DNA of 30,641 nt. Source: Dehalococcoidia bacterium (GTDB taxonomy: Bacteria > Chloroflexota > Dehalococcoidia > Dehalococcoidales > JAUVZE01). Of the stretch, positions 22,173-30,397 are shown in pieces (positions within the stretch are counted from its first letter, which is position 1; the number at the start of each line of letters is the position of its first letter). Made by a program: the position numbers and the translations under genes. The stretch covers positions 1 through 30,641 of the forward strand of contig SOJS01000092.1 of the NCBI GenBank assembly GCA_004376435.1, read 5' to 3'. The notes beneath the pieces were generated by a model that was not told the DNA's origin, made no database searches, and was given only the letters and a program-made list of their open reading frames with translations.

Positions 22173-23693
22173 ATGGAAATTAAGACAGCCAGCGGTGACA
22201 TTACCCAGATTAAAGCCGGGGCTATTGTGGTCAACTTTTTTGAGGGGATGAAGCGCCCCGACGGCGACCTGGCCAAGATAGACAAGGCTTTGGAGGGGGC
22301 AATATCTCAGCTTATCAGCCAGGGCGAGATTAAGGGCAAGCTTGGCGAGATTACAGTTATTCATAGCCTGGGCAAGCTCCCGGCTCACCGGGTGGTGGTT
22401 GTCGGTCTGGGTAAGCCGCCGCAGCTATCTCAGGACAAGGTTCGCCGGCTGGTGGCTGAGACATGCCGCCTTTTGCGGCAGAAGGCGGTGGATAGTATTG
22501 CCACTGTCGCCCAGGGAGCCGGGGTGGCCGGGATAAATGATGAGAGCGCCGCTCAGGCAGTAACCGAGGGTGCTCTGCTCGGCACCTACCTTTTCCGCCG
22601 GCATATGACCAGGGAGGCTGAGCATGGTGAGATTAAAGAGCTTATCATTGTTGCCGCTGATAAAGCTAAACTTGTCCCTTTAAGGCGGGGGTGCAACCAG
22701 GGCAGGATTATGGCGGAAGCGACTAATCTGGCTCGTGATATGGTTAATGAGCCGGCTAACTACATGACCCCCTCTCAGATGGCGAAGACAGCCAGGAAAT
22801 TAGCTACCAGCTATGGGCTTGAGGTTAGCCTTCTGGAGAAGAAGCAGATGGGGGAGCTGGGGATGGGGGCATTATTAGGTGTGGCTCAGGGAAGTCGGGA
22901 GCCGCCTAAATTTATCACCCTCCATTACAGAGGCCGAAATGCCACTGAGATTGATGTGGCACTGGTTGGTAAGGGGATAACCTTTGACTCGGGGGGTATC
23001 TCCATCAAACCGTCAAAGGGGATGGCGGAGATGAAGGGAGATATGGCCGGCGGGGCGGCAGTGATGGCGGCATTAAGCGCCATTGCCCGGCTTAAAACAA
23101 AGATTAATGCCATGGCTATTATTCCGGCGACAGAAAACCTGCCCGGTGATAGTGCCCTCAAGCCAGGTGATATCCTGACGGCGATAAACGGCAAGACTAT
23201 TGAGATTATTTCCACGGATGCTGAGGGCAGGCTTATTCTGGCTGATGCTCTGGGCTATGCCAAAAAGCTTGGTGCCCGAACCATAGTTGATGTGGCTACC
23301 CTGACCGGGTCAATAAGAGTAGCTCTGGCTGATATATACAGCGGTGCTCTGGGTAATAATCAGGGGCTAATAGACAGGCTGGTTAGTGCCGCCGCCGCCG
23401 CCGGGGAGCTTATCTGGCCGCTGCCAATGCATGAAGGCTATGGCGAGAAAATCAAGAGCGATGTTGCCGATATTAAGAATGTCGGCACTCAATATGGCGG
23501 CGCCATCACCGCCGCCCAGTTTCTGGCTGAGTTTGTTGGCGACACCCCTTGGGTTCATCTGGATATTGCCGGCACCAGTCTTAGCGAGAAGGAACAGGGC
23601 TACCTGGTCAAGGGGGCTAGTGGGGTGGCGGTGCGCACCCTGGTCAACCTTGTCCTATCTCTGGCTAGTAGCCAGAGCCAAGAGGTCGGTTGA
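22173..23693 (+). CDS. pepA: Leucyl aminopeptidase, M17 family
   Basis: The protein has 506 residues. The catalytic domain has VGKGITFDSGGISIKPSKGM (Lys 267, Asp 272), then MKGDMAGGAAVM, and the M17 signature STDAEGRLILADAL (from Ser 347; the usual first residue is Asn). Two metal ions in the site hydrolyse N-terminal residues from peptides, and the enzyme is usually a cytosolic hexamer. GGAAG precedes the ATG. The stop overlaps the start of the MBL gene (TGATG). Confidence 0.95.
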   Translation: MEIKTASGDITQIKAGAIVVNFFEGMKRPDGDLAKIDKALEGAISQLISQGEIKGKLGEITVIHSLGKLPAHRVVVVGLGKPPQLSQDKVRRLVAETCRLLRQKAVDSIATVAQGAGVAGINDESAAQAVTEGALLGTYLFRRHMTREAEHGEIKELIIVAADKAKLVPLRRGCNQGRIMAEATNLARDMVNEPANYMTPSQMAKTARKLATSYGLEVSLLEKKQMGELGMGALLGVAQGSREPPKFITLHYRGRNATEIDVALVGKGITFDSGGISIKPSKGMAEMKGDMAGGAAVMAALSAIARLKTKINAMAIIPATENLPGDSALKPGDILTAINGKTIEIISTDAEGRLILADALGYAKKLGARTIVDVATLTGSIRVALADIYSGALGNNQGLIDRLVSAAAAAGELIWPLPMHEGYGEKIKSDVADIKNVGTQYGGAITAAQFLAEFVGDTPWVHLDIAGTSLSEKEQGYLVKGASGVAVRTLVNLVLSLASSQSQEVG

Positions 23694-24334
23694 TGAGGAT
23701 TAAATGGCTGGGGCATTCCTGCTTTGTGATTACCTCGGATAGCGGTCTGAAAATAATGACCGACCCCTATCTAAGCGGCGGCAGCCTTAGCTATGGCAAG
23801 ATAACGGAAGCAGCTGATATTGTTACTGTAAGCCATGACCACTCTGACCACAACAATGTGGCTGCGGTCAGCGGTAATCCCGAGGTGGTCAGGGGCTCGG
23901 CAAGGGTTAAAGGGATAGAGTTTAGGGCTATCTCCAGCTACCATGATGAGGCTGGGGGGAGGATGAGGGGCAGCAATACTATCTTCTGCTTTGAGGTGGA
24001 TGGGATAGCAATCTGCCACCTCGGCGATTTGGGTCATGTGCTTGATGATAAGCAGGTGGCTGGGCTGGGCGGGGTGGATATCCTGCTTATCCCGGTCGGC
24101 GGTTACTTTACCATTGATGTCAAAACAGCCACCTATGTTTGTGAACGGCTCCAGCCGAGAGTGGTTATTCCAATGCACTTCAAAAATGAGCGCTGTGGCT
24201 TCCCCATAGCTGGTGTTGATGAGTTCCTTGGGGGCAAGAGCGGGGTAAGCAGGCTGGATAAAAGCGAACTGGAGTTTGAAAAAGAAGGACTCCCCGCCGC
24301 CGCCCAGATTATAGTGCTCAAGCCGCAACTTTAG
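23693..24334 (+). CDS. MBL-fold metal-dependent hydrolase (UlaG-like)
   Basis: The protein has 213 residues. The N-terminal WLGHSCFVI and TDPYLSGG are typical of the UlaG/DUF-type metallo-beta-lactamase fold, and the metal-binding SHDHSDHNN is intact. Later ligands are seen in CHLGDLGH and in VIPMHFKNE. I chose the ATG at 23693, overlapping the pepA stop, instead of a TTG 3 nt earlier. Substrates in this family vary (lactones, phosphodiesters), so none is assigned. Confidence 0.88.
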   Translation: MRIKWLGHSCFVITSDSGLKIMTDPYLSGGSLSYGKITEAADIVTVSHDHSDHNNVAAVSGNPEVVRGSARVKGIEFRAISSYHDEAGGRMRGSNTIFCFEVDGIAICHLGDLGHVLDDKQVAGLGGVDILLIPVGGYFTIDVKTATYVCERLQPRVVIPMHFKNERCGFPIAGVDEFLGGKSGVSRLDKSELEFEKEGLPAAAQIIVLKPQL

Positions 24335-24404
24335 CTTCTGGTTATTGACGGCTGTGGTAGAATAGTATATTGGCTGTGGTCAGGGAGAAGAACTGGAAAA
24401 AGCC

Positions 24405-25025
24405 TTGGATATAAGCTTTATTGTTCTTGCTGGCGGCAAGGGTTTGCGCCTAGGGAAGAACAAGGCTTTAGAGATTATTGGCCATAAAAGCTTGCTTCAG
24501 CGGATGGTACTTCGCCTTAGCTGCTTTGGCAGTGACATCATTATCGTTACTGCCGACGAGCAGGCTTTGTTCCAGTCTGTTGACTACTCAAAGCTTAAGG
24601 TGGTAACTGATATCTACCCCAATAAAGGCTCGCTGGGTGGTATCTATAGCGGACTGGTAGCCTCAAAATCTTGCTATAACCTTGTTGTTGCCTGTGATAT
24701 GCCCTTTCTTAGCCAAGACCTGCTGCGTTATATGATTCAGCTGGCTGGCGGCTTTGAGGTGGTGGTGCCGCGGCTGGGCAATATGGTGGAGCCGCTTTGT
24801 GCCGTTTACTCCAAGGGCTGTCTGGCGCAGATAGAGCGTTTGCTAAGTGAGGATAATTTTAGGGTGAGCGCCCTTTTTGATTTGGTTAGTGTAAAGTATG
24901 TGGAGGCGGAGGAGATTGACCACTTTGACCCTGAGCACCTGAGCTTTTTCAATGTTAATACCGAGGCTGATTTGAAAAAGGCGCGGAAGCTGGCGGGAGG
25001 AGAGATAAGCTATGATAAGCGTTGA
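24405..25025 (+). CDS. mobA: Molybdenum cofactor guanylyltransferase MobA
   Basis: The protein has 206 residues. The MobA signature is ISFIVLAGGKGLRLGKNKAL, followed by LGGIYSGL, the metal-binding VACDMPFL (DxP pattern) and VVPRLGNMVEPLCAVYSKG. It attaches GMP to molybdopterin to form the MGD cofactor needed by formate dehydrogenase. The annotated start is TTG. A GGGAG site lies 17 nt upstream, which would better fit an in-frame CTG at 24393 (four more residues). The 3' end overlaps moeA by 14 nt. Confidence 0.92.
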   Translation: MDISFIVLAGGKGLRLGKNKALEIIGHKSLLQRMVLRLSCFGSDIIIVTADEQALFQSVDYSKLKVVTDIYPNKGSLGGIYSGLVASKSCYNLVVACDMPFLSQDLLRYMIQLAGGFEVVVPRLGNMVEPLCAVYSKGCLAQIERLLSEDNFRVSALFDLVSVKYVEAEEIDHFDPEHLSFFNVNTEADLKKARKLAGGEISYDKR

Positions 25026-26265
25026 CCAGGCTCTGGAGAAGGTTCTTGGCTTGGTTGATGTTCTGGAGTCAGAGTCAAGCCCCATCCTGGACTGTCTGGG
25101 GCAGGTTCTGGCGGAGGACATATATTCCGATATTGCTGTGCCCCCGTGGGACAACTCAGCCATGGATGGCTATGCTCTTCAGGCTCAGGATACCAAGGGC
25201 GCCAGCCAGCAGTGGCCAAGATTACTGTCGGTTGTTGATACCGTTACCGCCGGTTCTATTTCGAAATATAAAGTAAAAGCGGGCACCGCTATCCGTATTA
25301 TGACCGGGGCGCCCATGCCTGATGGGGCGGATGCCGTGGTCAAATTTGAGGACACCGATGAGGACAGGCGTAAGGCGGCTGGTGATGAGATAGGTATTTT
25401 GGTGGCGGTAAAGAAGGGGGCTAATGTTCGCCGGGCGGGGGAGGATATCAGTCAGGGGTCACTGGTGCTATCTAAAGGAACAGTAATCAGGCCAGCAGAG
25501 GTTGGTGTTTTAGCTTCGCTGGGGTGCGGTCAGGTTAAGGTCATCCGCCGTCCGCTGGTAGCCATTCTGGCTACTGGAGACGAGCTGGTGGAAATTGGTC
25601 AGCCCCTGCCTTCAGGCAAGATATATGATAGTAATACCTATAGTGTCGCCGCTCTGGTTCGGCGCTACGGGGGCATTCCCAAAATACTGGGCATAGCTTC
25701 AGATAGCGAGGCTTCCCTGACGGCTGGGCTCCGTCAGGGTTTGGACGCTGACATGATAATAACCACCGGCGGCGTCTCAATGGGGGACTATGATGTGGTG
25801 CGGGATGTTCTGGCTAAGGAGGGTGAGCTTGTCTTCTGGAAGGTTGGGATGAAGCCAGGTAAACCCCTTGCCTTTGGTTTTCTAAAGGGGGGTGGGGGCA
25901 GAAAAATACCCCATTTTGGCCTGGCTGGCAATCCGGTGAGCACCATGGTCAACTTTGAGCTCTTTGTTCGTCCGGCTATTCTTAAAATGATGGGCAGGAA
26001 AAACCTGACCAAGCCTACTGTAGAGGCGGCGATAGAGGGGGCTATTGTCAACAGAGACGGACGCCGCATCTTCGCCCGAGCAGTAGTTGAAAAGGGCACT
26101 GGTGGCTACCTTGCCCGGCTGACCGGACCTCAGGGCTCAGGGATTTTAACCTCAATGAGCTTAGCCAACGGGCTGGTGATTGTCCCTGAGGATAAGAAGG
26201 GGGTGGTGGCGGGGGATATAGTTCAGGTGATGATGCTGGATTGGAATGAGGAAACAGGAGCTTAA
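25012..26265 (+). CDS. moeA: Molybdopterin molybdenumtransferase MoeA
   Basis: The protein has 417 residues. Signature segments are VPPWDNSAMDGYAL (early), RIMTGAPMPDGADAVVKFED, the MPT-binding ATGDELV, ITTGGVSMGDYDVV and FGLAGNPVSTMVNFE. MoeA inserts molybdate (or tungstate) into adenylated molybdopterin. It lies between mobA (14-nt overlap) and mobB (3-nt gap), so the three are translated together. The pathway fits a Mo/W-containing selenoenzyme. Confidence 0.96.
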   Translation: MISVDQALEKVLGLVDVLESESSPILDCLGQVLAEDIYSDIAVPPWDNSAMDGYALQAQDTKGASQQWPRLLSVVDTVTAGSISKYKVKAGTAIRIMTGAPMPDGADAVVKFEDTDEDRRKAAGDEIGILVAVKKGANVRRAGEDISQGSLVLSKGTVIRPAEVGVLASLGCGQVKVIRRPLVAILATGDELVEIGQPLPSGKIYDSNTYSVAALVRRYGGIPKILGIASDSEASLTAGLRQGLDADMIITTGGVSMGDYDVVRDVLAKEGELVFWKVGMKPGKPLAFGFLKGGGGRKIPHFGLAGNPVSTMVNFELFVRPAILKMMGRKNLTKPTVEAAIEGAIVNRDGRRIFARAVVEKGTGGYLARLTGPQGSGILTSMSLANGLVIVPEDKKGVVAGDIVQVMMLDWNEETGA

Positions 26266-26268
26266 AAG

Positions 26269-26925
26269 ATGCGTCCCATTATTTCTATTGTCGGCAAATC
26301 AAATTCAGGTAAGACAACACTGCTTGAGGGCTTGATTGGCGAGCTTAAAAGGCGTGGCTATCGGCTAGCCGTCATTAAGCATACCAACCAGGAGTTTGAG
26401 CTGGATAAGGAAGGCAAGGATAGCTGGCGCTTCAGTCAGGCGGGGGGCAGTGTGGTGGCTGTCAGCTCGGCGGATAAGGTGGCTATTTTCAGCTCGGTGG
26501 CGTCTGATTTAAGCCCGCCGGAGCTGGCGCGCTTTATAGCTTTGGATTATGACCTTATCCTGACCGAGGGCTTTAAGAAGAGTAACAACCCCAAGATTGA
26601 GGTTCACCGTAAGGAGCAGGGTGGCGGGTTGTTATCTTCGCCCAAGGAGTTATTGGCGGTGGTCACTGATGAGCCGCTGGCGGTAGCTGTGCCGCAGATG
26701 GCAGGTGATGAAATCGGCAAGCTGGCTGACCTGATTGAGGAAAAACTGCGGGTATGGCGCAAAGAGGATAGTGTTGAATTGTCAGTAAATGGGGCTCATA
26801 TTCCGTTAGACCCTTTCGTTAAGGGGCTGATAACCAAAACCCTGCTCGGCATGGTATCTTCCCTGAAGGGGGTTAAAGAGATAAAGAGCCTGCGTCTTTA
26901 TCTGAGGAGGCGACTTGATATTTGA
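26269..26925 (+). CDS. mobB: Molybdopterin-guanine dinucleotide biosynthesis protein MobB with C-terminal extension
   Basis: The protein has 218 residues. The P-loop GKSNSGKTT (8-16) begins a MobB GTPase domain, with the later KHTNQEFELDKEGKDSWR and LTEGFKKSNNPKIEVHR. MobB aids MobA in MGD synthesis. Residues of about 165-218 are additional to the usual MobB core and hold SVELSVNGAHIPLDPFVKGL, a pattern I have seen as an extension in anaerobes. The stop overlaps the TTG start of the next gene. Confidence 0.9.
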   Translation: MRPIISIVGKSNSGKTTLLEGLIGELKRRGYRLAVIKHTNQEFELDKEGKDSWRFSQAGGSVVAVSSADKVAIFSSVASDLSPPELARFIALDYDLILTEGFKKSNNPKIEVHRKEQGGGLLSSPKELLAVVTDEPLAVAVPQMAGDEIGKLADLIEEKLRVWRKEDSVELSVNGAHIPLDPFVKGLITKTLLGMVSSLKGVKEIKSLRLYLRRRLDI

Positions 26926-27646
26926 GGCTGCGGATTTTGTTTTTAGACCACCGGCGGTGGTTTCCCGGGCACGGCGCGTTTTGATTAAACCGAGCGCCTC
27001 CTGCCCGGCACCATATCCGGTAACTACCAGCCGGGATATGCTGGCGGTGATAATAGAGGGCAGCAGGCGGGTCAGTGATGCTGATATCCTCCTTCTTGAG
27101 GGCACGCCGGGGGGAGACCCAATCTATCCCGTCTATCAGACCTTGGGCTACAACTTCCCGCGAGTGCTGACGCTGGATGTTAAGGATTGTATCTGGGTGG
27201 AGGTGGATAACCCCCTGCCCAAGCCCCTGGCTGTCCCTACCTTCTGGGTGCCAAATGTTATCCTTTCCAGCGACTATTTGATAACAGTAGCGCCACTGAA
27301 GATTTTCAATGGCAAGGCTAGCCTTAGTATAATGAATCTGTTGACACTGCTGCCAGTGAACAAGTATTATAGTAGGATGCGGGGTGGCTGGGAGCAGTTA
27401 CTCAAGCTGGGAGTAGAGAAGGTGGTGGCTGACCTTTATTTTACTCTCCCCTTTGACCTGGGAATTGTAGAAGCCAGCCGCAAGTTTATCAGCCAGGGCG
27501 ACCCCACCCAGGGTGAGACTGAGGAGTATGGCAAGGTCTTTGTTGGCGGGCCTTATGAGGTAGATGGCGAGATTTCAGCGGCACTGGGGCTTAAATCAGA
27601 GCACCTTGACCTGATTAGAGAGACCAAAGTTGAATTTGAAGCCTAA
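26915..27646 (+). CDS. DUF362-domain protein
   Basis: The protein has 243 residues. RARRVLIKPSASCPAPYPVTTS is the DUF362 N-terminal pattern, and LEGTPGGDPIYPVYQTLGYN and LITVAPLKIFNGKASLSIMNL fit the same fold. No 4Fe-4S ferredoxin motif is present, although many relatives carry one. Start TTG at 26915 with GAGGAGG at 26904-26910; it overlaps mobB by 11 nt. It belongs to the molybdenum-cofactor operon, but its function is unknown. Confidence 0.75.
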   Translation: MIFEAADFVFRPPAVVSRARRVLIKPSASCPAPYPVTTSRDMLAVIIEGSRRVSDADILLLEGTPGGDPIYPVYQTLGYNFPRVLTLDVKDCIWVEVDNPLPKPLAVPTFWVPNVILSSDYLITVAPLKIFNGKASLSIMNLLTLLPVNKYYSRMRGGWEQLLKLGVEKVVADLYFTLPFDLGIVEASRKFISQGDPTQGETEEYGKVFVGGPYEVDGEISAALGLKSEHLDLIRETKVEFEA

Positions 27647-27687
27647 AAATCACTGATACTTAAGAAACTTTTGGGGATAGATAAGAC

Positions 27688-28080
27688 ATAGACACTGAGC
27701 AACTTAGTCCACGCTGGTTTATTGATTTAGGCTGGTATCAGCAGAACAGCCGCTCGCTTTCGGCTCTGGCTGGCTGCTTGTGTGCCAGTTGCCGGGAAAA
27801 GCTGAGGGCAGACACCACCGAGATTCCGGCTGATGAGCTGCTGACGGCTATTAGGGAATGCTGCTGCCGGGCTCCGGGGTTTATCACCCATCGGTTACCT
27901 GTTCTGGAGAGTGTCTTTCGTCTCTTTCTGGCTAATAATAACCAGCCCCTTGAGCTGGAGGAACTGGGCAAGCAGTTGGGCGAGTGGCGTGGTGATGATG
28001 CCTACCGAACCTCAACCGAGGTTCTAGCCCGCCTTCTTAATAGCGACCGATACTACGGGCTGAGGCCGGTTAAAGAGTAG
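27688..28080 (+). CDS. Small conserved-looking protein with no standard start codon
   Basis: The frame is open from a TAA at 27682-27684 and runs 130 codons from ATA at 27688. The N-terminal part, TEQLSPRWFIDLGWYQQNSR, has the composition of real protein, followed by CLCASCREKL (possible metal site), CCCRAPGFI and a helical C-terminus. The first ordinary start is TTG at 27778, which would remove 30 residues including this segment and split the cysteine group; it has no good ribosome-binding site. GGGGATAG lies 8-15 nt before the ATA. I do not know the function. Confidence 0.5.
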   Translation: MDTEQLSPRWFIDLGWYQQNSRSLSALAGCLCASCREKLRADTTEIPADELLTAIRECCCRAPGFITHRLPVLESVFRLFLANNNQPLELEELGKQLGEWRGDDAYRTSTEVLARLLNSDRYYGLRPVKE

Positions 28081-28091
28081 CCCCTCCCCGG

Positions 28092-28376
28092 CTAGTACCT
28101 TATTCTGAAGCCTTGGTAGCCTCCGCTGTATTCTGACCAGCTGGTTTCTACCCTATCCACCTTGGCTGACGGTGGTCCCGTCTTGAGGTAGTCAATAAGC
28201 CTTTCCAGCCTCTTCCTTTCTCCCTCGGCATAAACCTCCACTGCCTCCCCACTAGGCAGGTTGCGCACATAGCCGCTTAAGCCAAGCTCGCTAGCCCGCC
28301 GGCAGGTGAAGTCGCGGAAGAAGACCCCCTGAACATAGCCATAGACTACTGCCTCAAGTGAGGCTGGGTCTTTCAT
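28092..28376 (-). CDS. acyP: Acylphosphatase
   Basis: The protein has 94 residues. The signature VYGYVQGVFFRDF supplies the catalytic Arg 21, and GYVRNLPSGEAVEVYAEG supplies Asn 39. The end GFRIRY matches the family. It hydrolyses acyl phosphates. I chose the ATG at 28374-28376, which has GGAG about 9 nt upstream; an upstream ATG at 28403 would overlap the radical SAM gene. It is the last gene of the rnc-to-acyP unit on the minus strand. Confidence 0.92.
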   Translation of the reverse strand: MKDPASLEAVVYGYVQGVFFRDFTCRRASELGLSGYVRNLPSGEAVEVYAEGERKRLERLIDYLKTGPPSAKVDRVETSWSEYSGGYQGFRIRY

Positions 28377-28380
28377 CTCA

Positions 28381-29316
28381 TCACTCCAGATTGGGGTAGG
28401 CATTTAATGGCAGGTAGCCTTTATCCAGCCGGTATAAACCATGACGCTGAGCCAGCTCAATAGCTTCATTAAACTCCTGCTGGTATAAGGGGCGTGCCAG
28501 GGAAGGCACCTCAAAGGCTTTATGGCAGGGGCGGTATTGAGCCATAATGTTGAGGTAGGTATTGGTGGAGATTTCTTGGGCTAGGAAGGAGACCACCCCT
28601 TCGCTCCCCGCCAGGCGCTCAGGCAGCACCAGGTGACGCACCAGCAGACCGCGCTGGGCTACTCCCTCCTCGTCTATCTTGAGGTCGCCCACCTGACGGT
28701 GCATCTCCTTGATAGCAGCTCTGTTTGCTAATGGATAATCCTTTATCCCCGATAGCTCCTCAGCGGTTTTGGCATCAGAGTATTTCATATCGGGCATATA
28801 GATATCAACAACCCCCTCCAGAAGCCTTAAGGTCTCCACGCCGTCATAGCCACCGCAGTTATAGACCAGAGGCAGATGAAGACCATTGCCAGCCGCTAGC
28901 TCCACCGCCTCCAGAATGTAGGGCACGACATGGGTTGGGCTGACCAGGTTTATGTTGTGGCAGCCCTTGGCTTGAAGGGAGAGCATCATCCCAGCCAGTT
29001 CCTCTCTGTCCACGGCACTTCCCTCACCCAGCTGGCTGATAGTGTAGTTCTGGCAGAAGAGGCAGCGCAGGTTACAGTAGGTAAAGAAGATTGTCCCCGA
29101 GCCATGCCTACCCACCAGAGGTGCTTCCTCGCCGAAGTGAGGTCCGTAGCTGGAGACTAGTGCCTTTTTGGTGATGTGGCACTTGCCGCTCTCCCCAGCC
29201 AGGCGGTTGACGCCGCACTGGCGGGGGCAAAGGCGGCACTCCTTGAGTATGGCTCTTGCCTGCTCAACCCGAGTCCCTAATTCTCCTTTATTGTAAAGCT
29301 TATTATAAGCGGCTAT
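28381..29316 (-). CDS. Radical SAM protein (PflA/AmmeMemoRadiSam-like), start codon ATA or unclear
   Basis: The SAM cluster motif is CNLRCLFCQNY, preceded by GSGTIFFTY. Later segments include VYNCGGYDGVETL and YMPDMKYSD. N-terminal to the first ordinary start (GTG at 29115) the frame continues with CRLCPRQCGVNRLAGESGKC, a second Cys-rich motif seen in full-length relatives. That part is open back to about 29440 with no ATG, GTG or TTG. I start the gene at an ATA (29314-29316, AAGGAAG upstream), giving 311 residues. It probably modifies or activates a protein or cofactor. Confidence 0.7.
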   Translation of the reverse strand: MAAYNKLYNKGELGTRVEQARAILKECRLCPRQCGVNRLAGESGKCHITKKALVSSYGPHFGEEAPLVGRHGSGTIFFTYCNLRCLFCQNYTISQLGEGSAVDREELAGMMLSLQAKGCHNINLVSPTHVVPYILEAVELAAGNGLHLPLVYNCGGYDGVETLRLLEGVVDIYMPDMKYSDAKTAEELSGIKDYPLANRAAIKEMHRQVGDLKIDEEGVAQRGLLVRHLVLPERLAGSEGVVSFLAQEISTNTYLNIMAQYRPCHKAFEVPSLARPLYQQEFNEAIELAQRHGLYRLDKGYLPLNAYPNLE

Positions 29317-29321
29317 CTTCC

Positions 29322-29468
29322 TTACTCCGCCTCTTCTTCCCGCTTCCCCTTCCCCTTCTTGATTACTTCCACAGTCACTGGAGGTGGTAGAATAGTGGCC
29401 GCTGATGTTTTGCGGGTATCTTTCTTAGCTTTCTTCTGTTCTCGCCGCCGGTAATCTCGGCTACCCAT
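29322..29468 (-). CDS. Small basic protein (48 residues), unknown
   Basis: ATG (29466-29468) to TAA (29322-29324) encodes MGSRDYRRREQKKAKKDTRK, then a proline-rich TILPPPVTVEVIKKGKGK and an acidic end. GGGGTG lies upstream. It is highly charged and resembles small basic proteins near ribonuclease or ribosomal genes, but I cannot name a family. It lies between rnc and the radical SAM gene on the same strand and may be translated in the same mRNA. Confidence 0.55.
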   Translation of the reverse strand: MGSRDYRRREQKKAKKDTRKTSAATILPPPVTVEVIKKGKGKREEEAE

Positions 29469-29518
29469 AGTAACACCCCTGTTTTAAGGCTACTTAATTG
29501 CAGTTTAGCAAAGGAAGG

Positions 29519-30214
29519 CTAGTGTGTAAAGTTGGTGGAAAGTTTCTCCAGTGCTAGGCGGGAGGCTTCCATCTCAGCCGCTTTTTTACTTCTGCCGCTG
29601 CCTTGGCCAAGCACGGTTCCGCCCGCTCTTACCTCAACGACAAACCTTCTGGCGTGGTCGGGTCCAGTGGCTTCTACCAGATAGTAGGTGGGCGTCTTCT
29701 GCTGTCGGGACTGGACAAGCTCCTGAAGCCGGGATTTGTAATCAGCCCTTATCCCCTGGCTGGTTGCTTTTTTTAACTCTTTATCAAGTAACCTCAAAAC
29801 GAAATCATTAGCACCAGCCAGACCCTGGTCAAGGAAGACAGCCGCCATCACCGCCTCCAGGGCGGATGCCAGATTAGCCGCCTTTTGCCGCCCGCCGCTC
29901 TCCTCCTCCCCCTTCCCCAGATATAGATAGCTGCCAAGGTCAAGCGCTACCGCTATATGAGCCAGGGTATCCCGCCGCACCAGAGCTGAGCGGAGTCTGG
30001 TCATCTCCCCCTCACTTAAGTGGGGGAAGTCCTGGTATAGCTTTTGGGCGACAACCAGACCCAAGATAGCATCACCCAGAAACTCCAGCCTCTCATTTGA
30101 AGTCAGGGCGGGGTTCTCGTTGATATAGGAGCTGTGAATCAGAGACCCCTCAAGAAGGGAAGGGTCGTTAAAGGAAACAGCCAGCGTCTGCTCCAGAGCA
30201 GCTAAATTGGCCAA
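29519..30214 (-). CDS. rnc: Ribonuclease III
   Basis: The protein has 231 residues. The catalytic signature is ERLEFLGDA (41-49), with later acidic residues in LASALEAVMAAVFLDQG. The C-terminal dsRNA-binding domain (about 158-228) includes YKSRLQELVQS, GSGRSKKAAEMEASRLAL. It cleaves double-stranded RNA, processing rRNA and mRNA. ATG start at 30214. It heads the minus-strand unit that continues with the 48-residue protein. Confidence 0.96.
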   Translation of the reverse strand: MANLAALEQTLAVSFNDPSLLEGSLIHSSYINENPALTSNERLEFLGDAILGLVVAQKLYQDFPHLSEGEMTRLRSALVRRDTLAHIAVALDLGSYLYLGKGEEESGGRQKAANLASALEAVMAAVFLDQGLAGANDFVLRLLDKELKKATSQGIRADYKSRLQELVQSRQQKTPTYYLVEATGPDHARRFVVEVRAGGTVLGQGSGRSKKAAEMEASRLALEKLSTNFTH

Positions 30215-30283
30215 AACTATAGCCCCCTTATAGTTTAAAGCATAAATGGCAGAAGGCGGCGTGTCAAATAGTGCTTGCCTATT

Positions 30284-30312
30284 TTGCCCTCAAGCCAGCT
30301 ATATGCTATAAT
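30284..30312 (+). promoter_or_regulatory. Promoter for tRNA-Gln
   Basis: TTGCCC (30284-30289) and TATAAT (30307-30312) are 17 nt apart. Transcription would start near 30319, about 5 nt before the mature tRNA. Confidence 0.6.
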
Positions 30313-30323
30313 TTTGGGCGTGC

Positions 30324-30397
30324 TGGGGAATCGTCTAGCGGTAGGACAGCGGACTCTGGATCCGTAAAGGAAGGTTCGAATCCTTCTTCCCCAGCCA
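30324..30397 (+). tRNA. tRNA-Gln (anticodon CUG)
   Basis: The 74-nt tRNA has acceptor TGGGGAA pairing with TTCCCCA, then G-CCA encoded. The anticodon arm is GCGGA-CTCTGGA-TCCGT, giving CUG, which reads CAG. The T arm is GAAGG-TTCGAAT-CCTTC. All arms pair well. Confidence 0.95.

Noticed and set aside
23771..24328. 185-codon open frame on the minus strand opposite the MBL hydrolase
   Set aside because: It lies wholly within a well-supported gene and its protein has no recognisable motif; GC-rich third positions produce such shadows.
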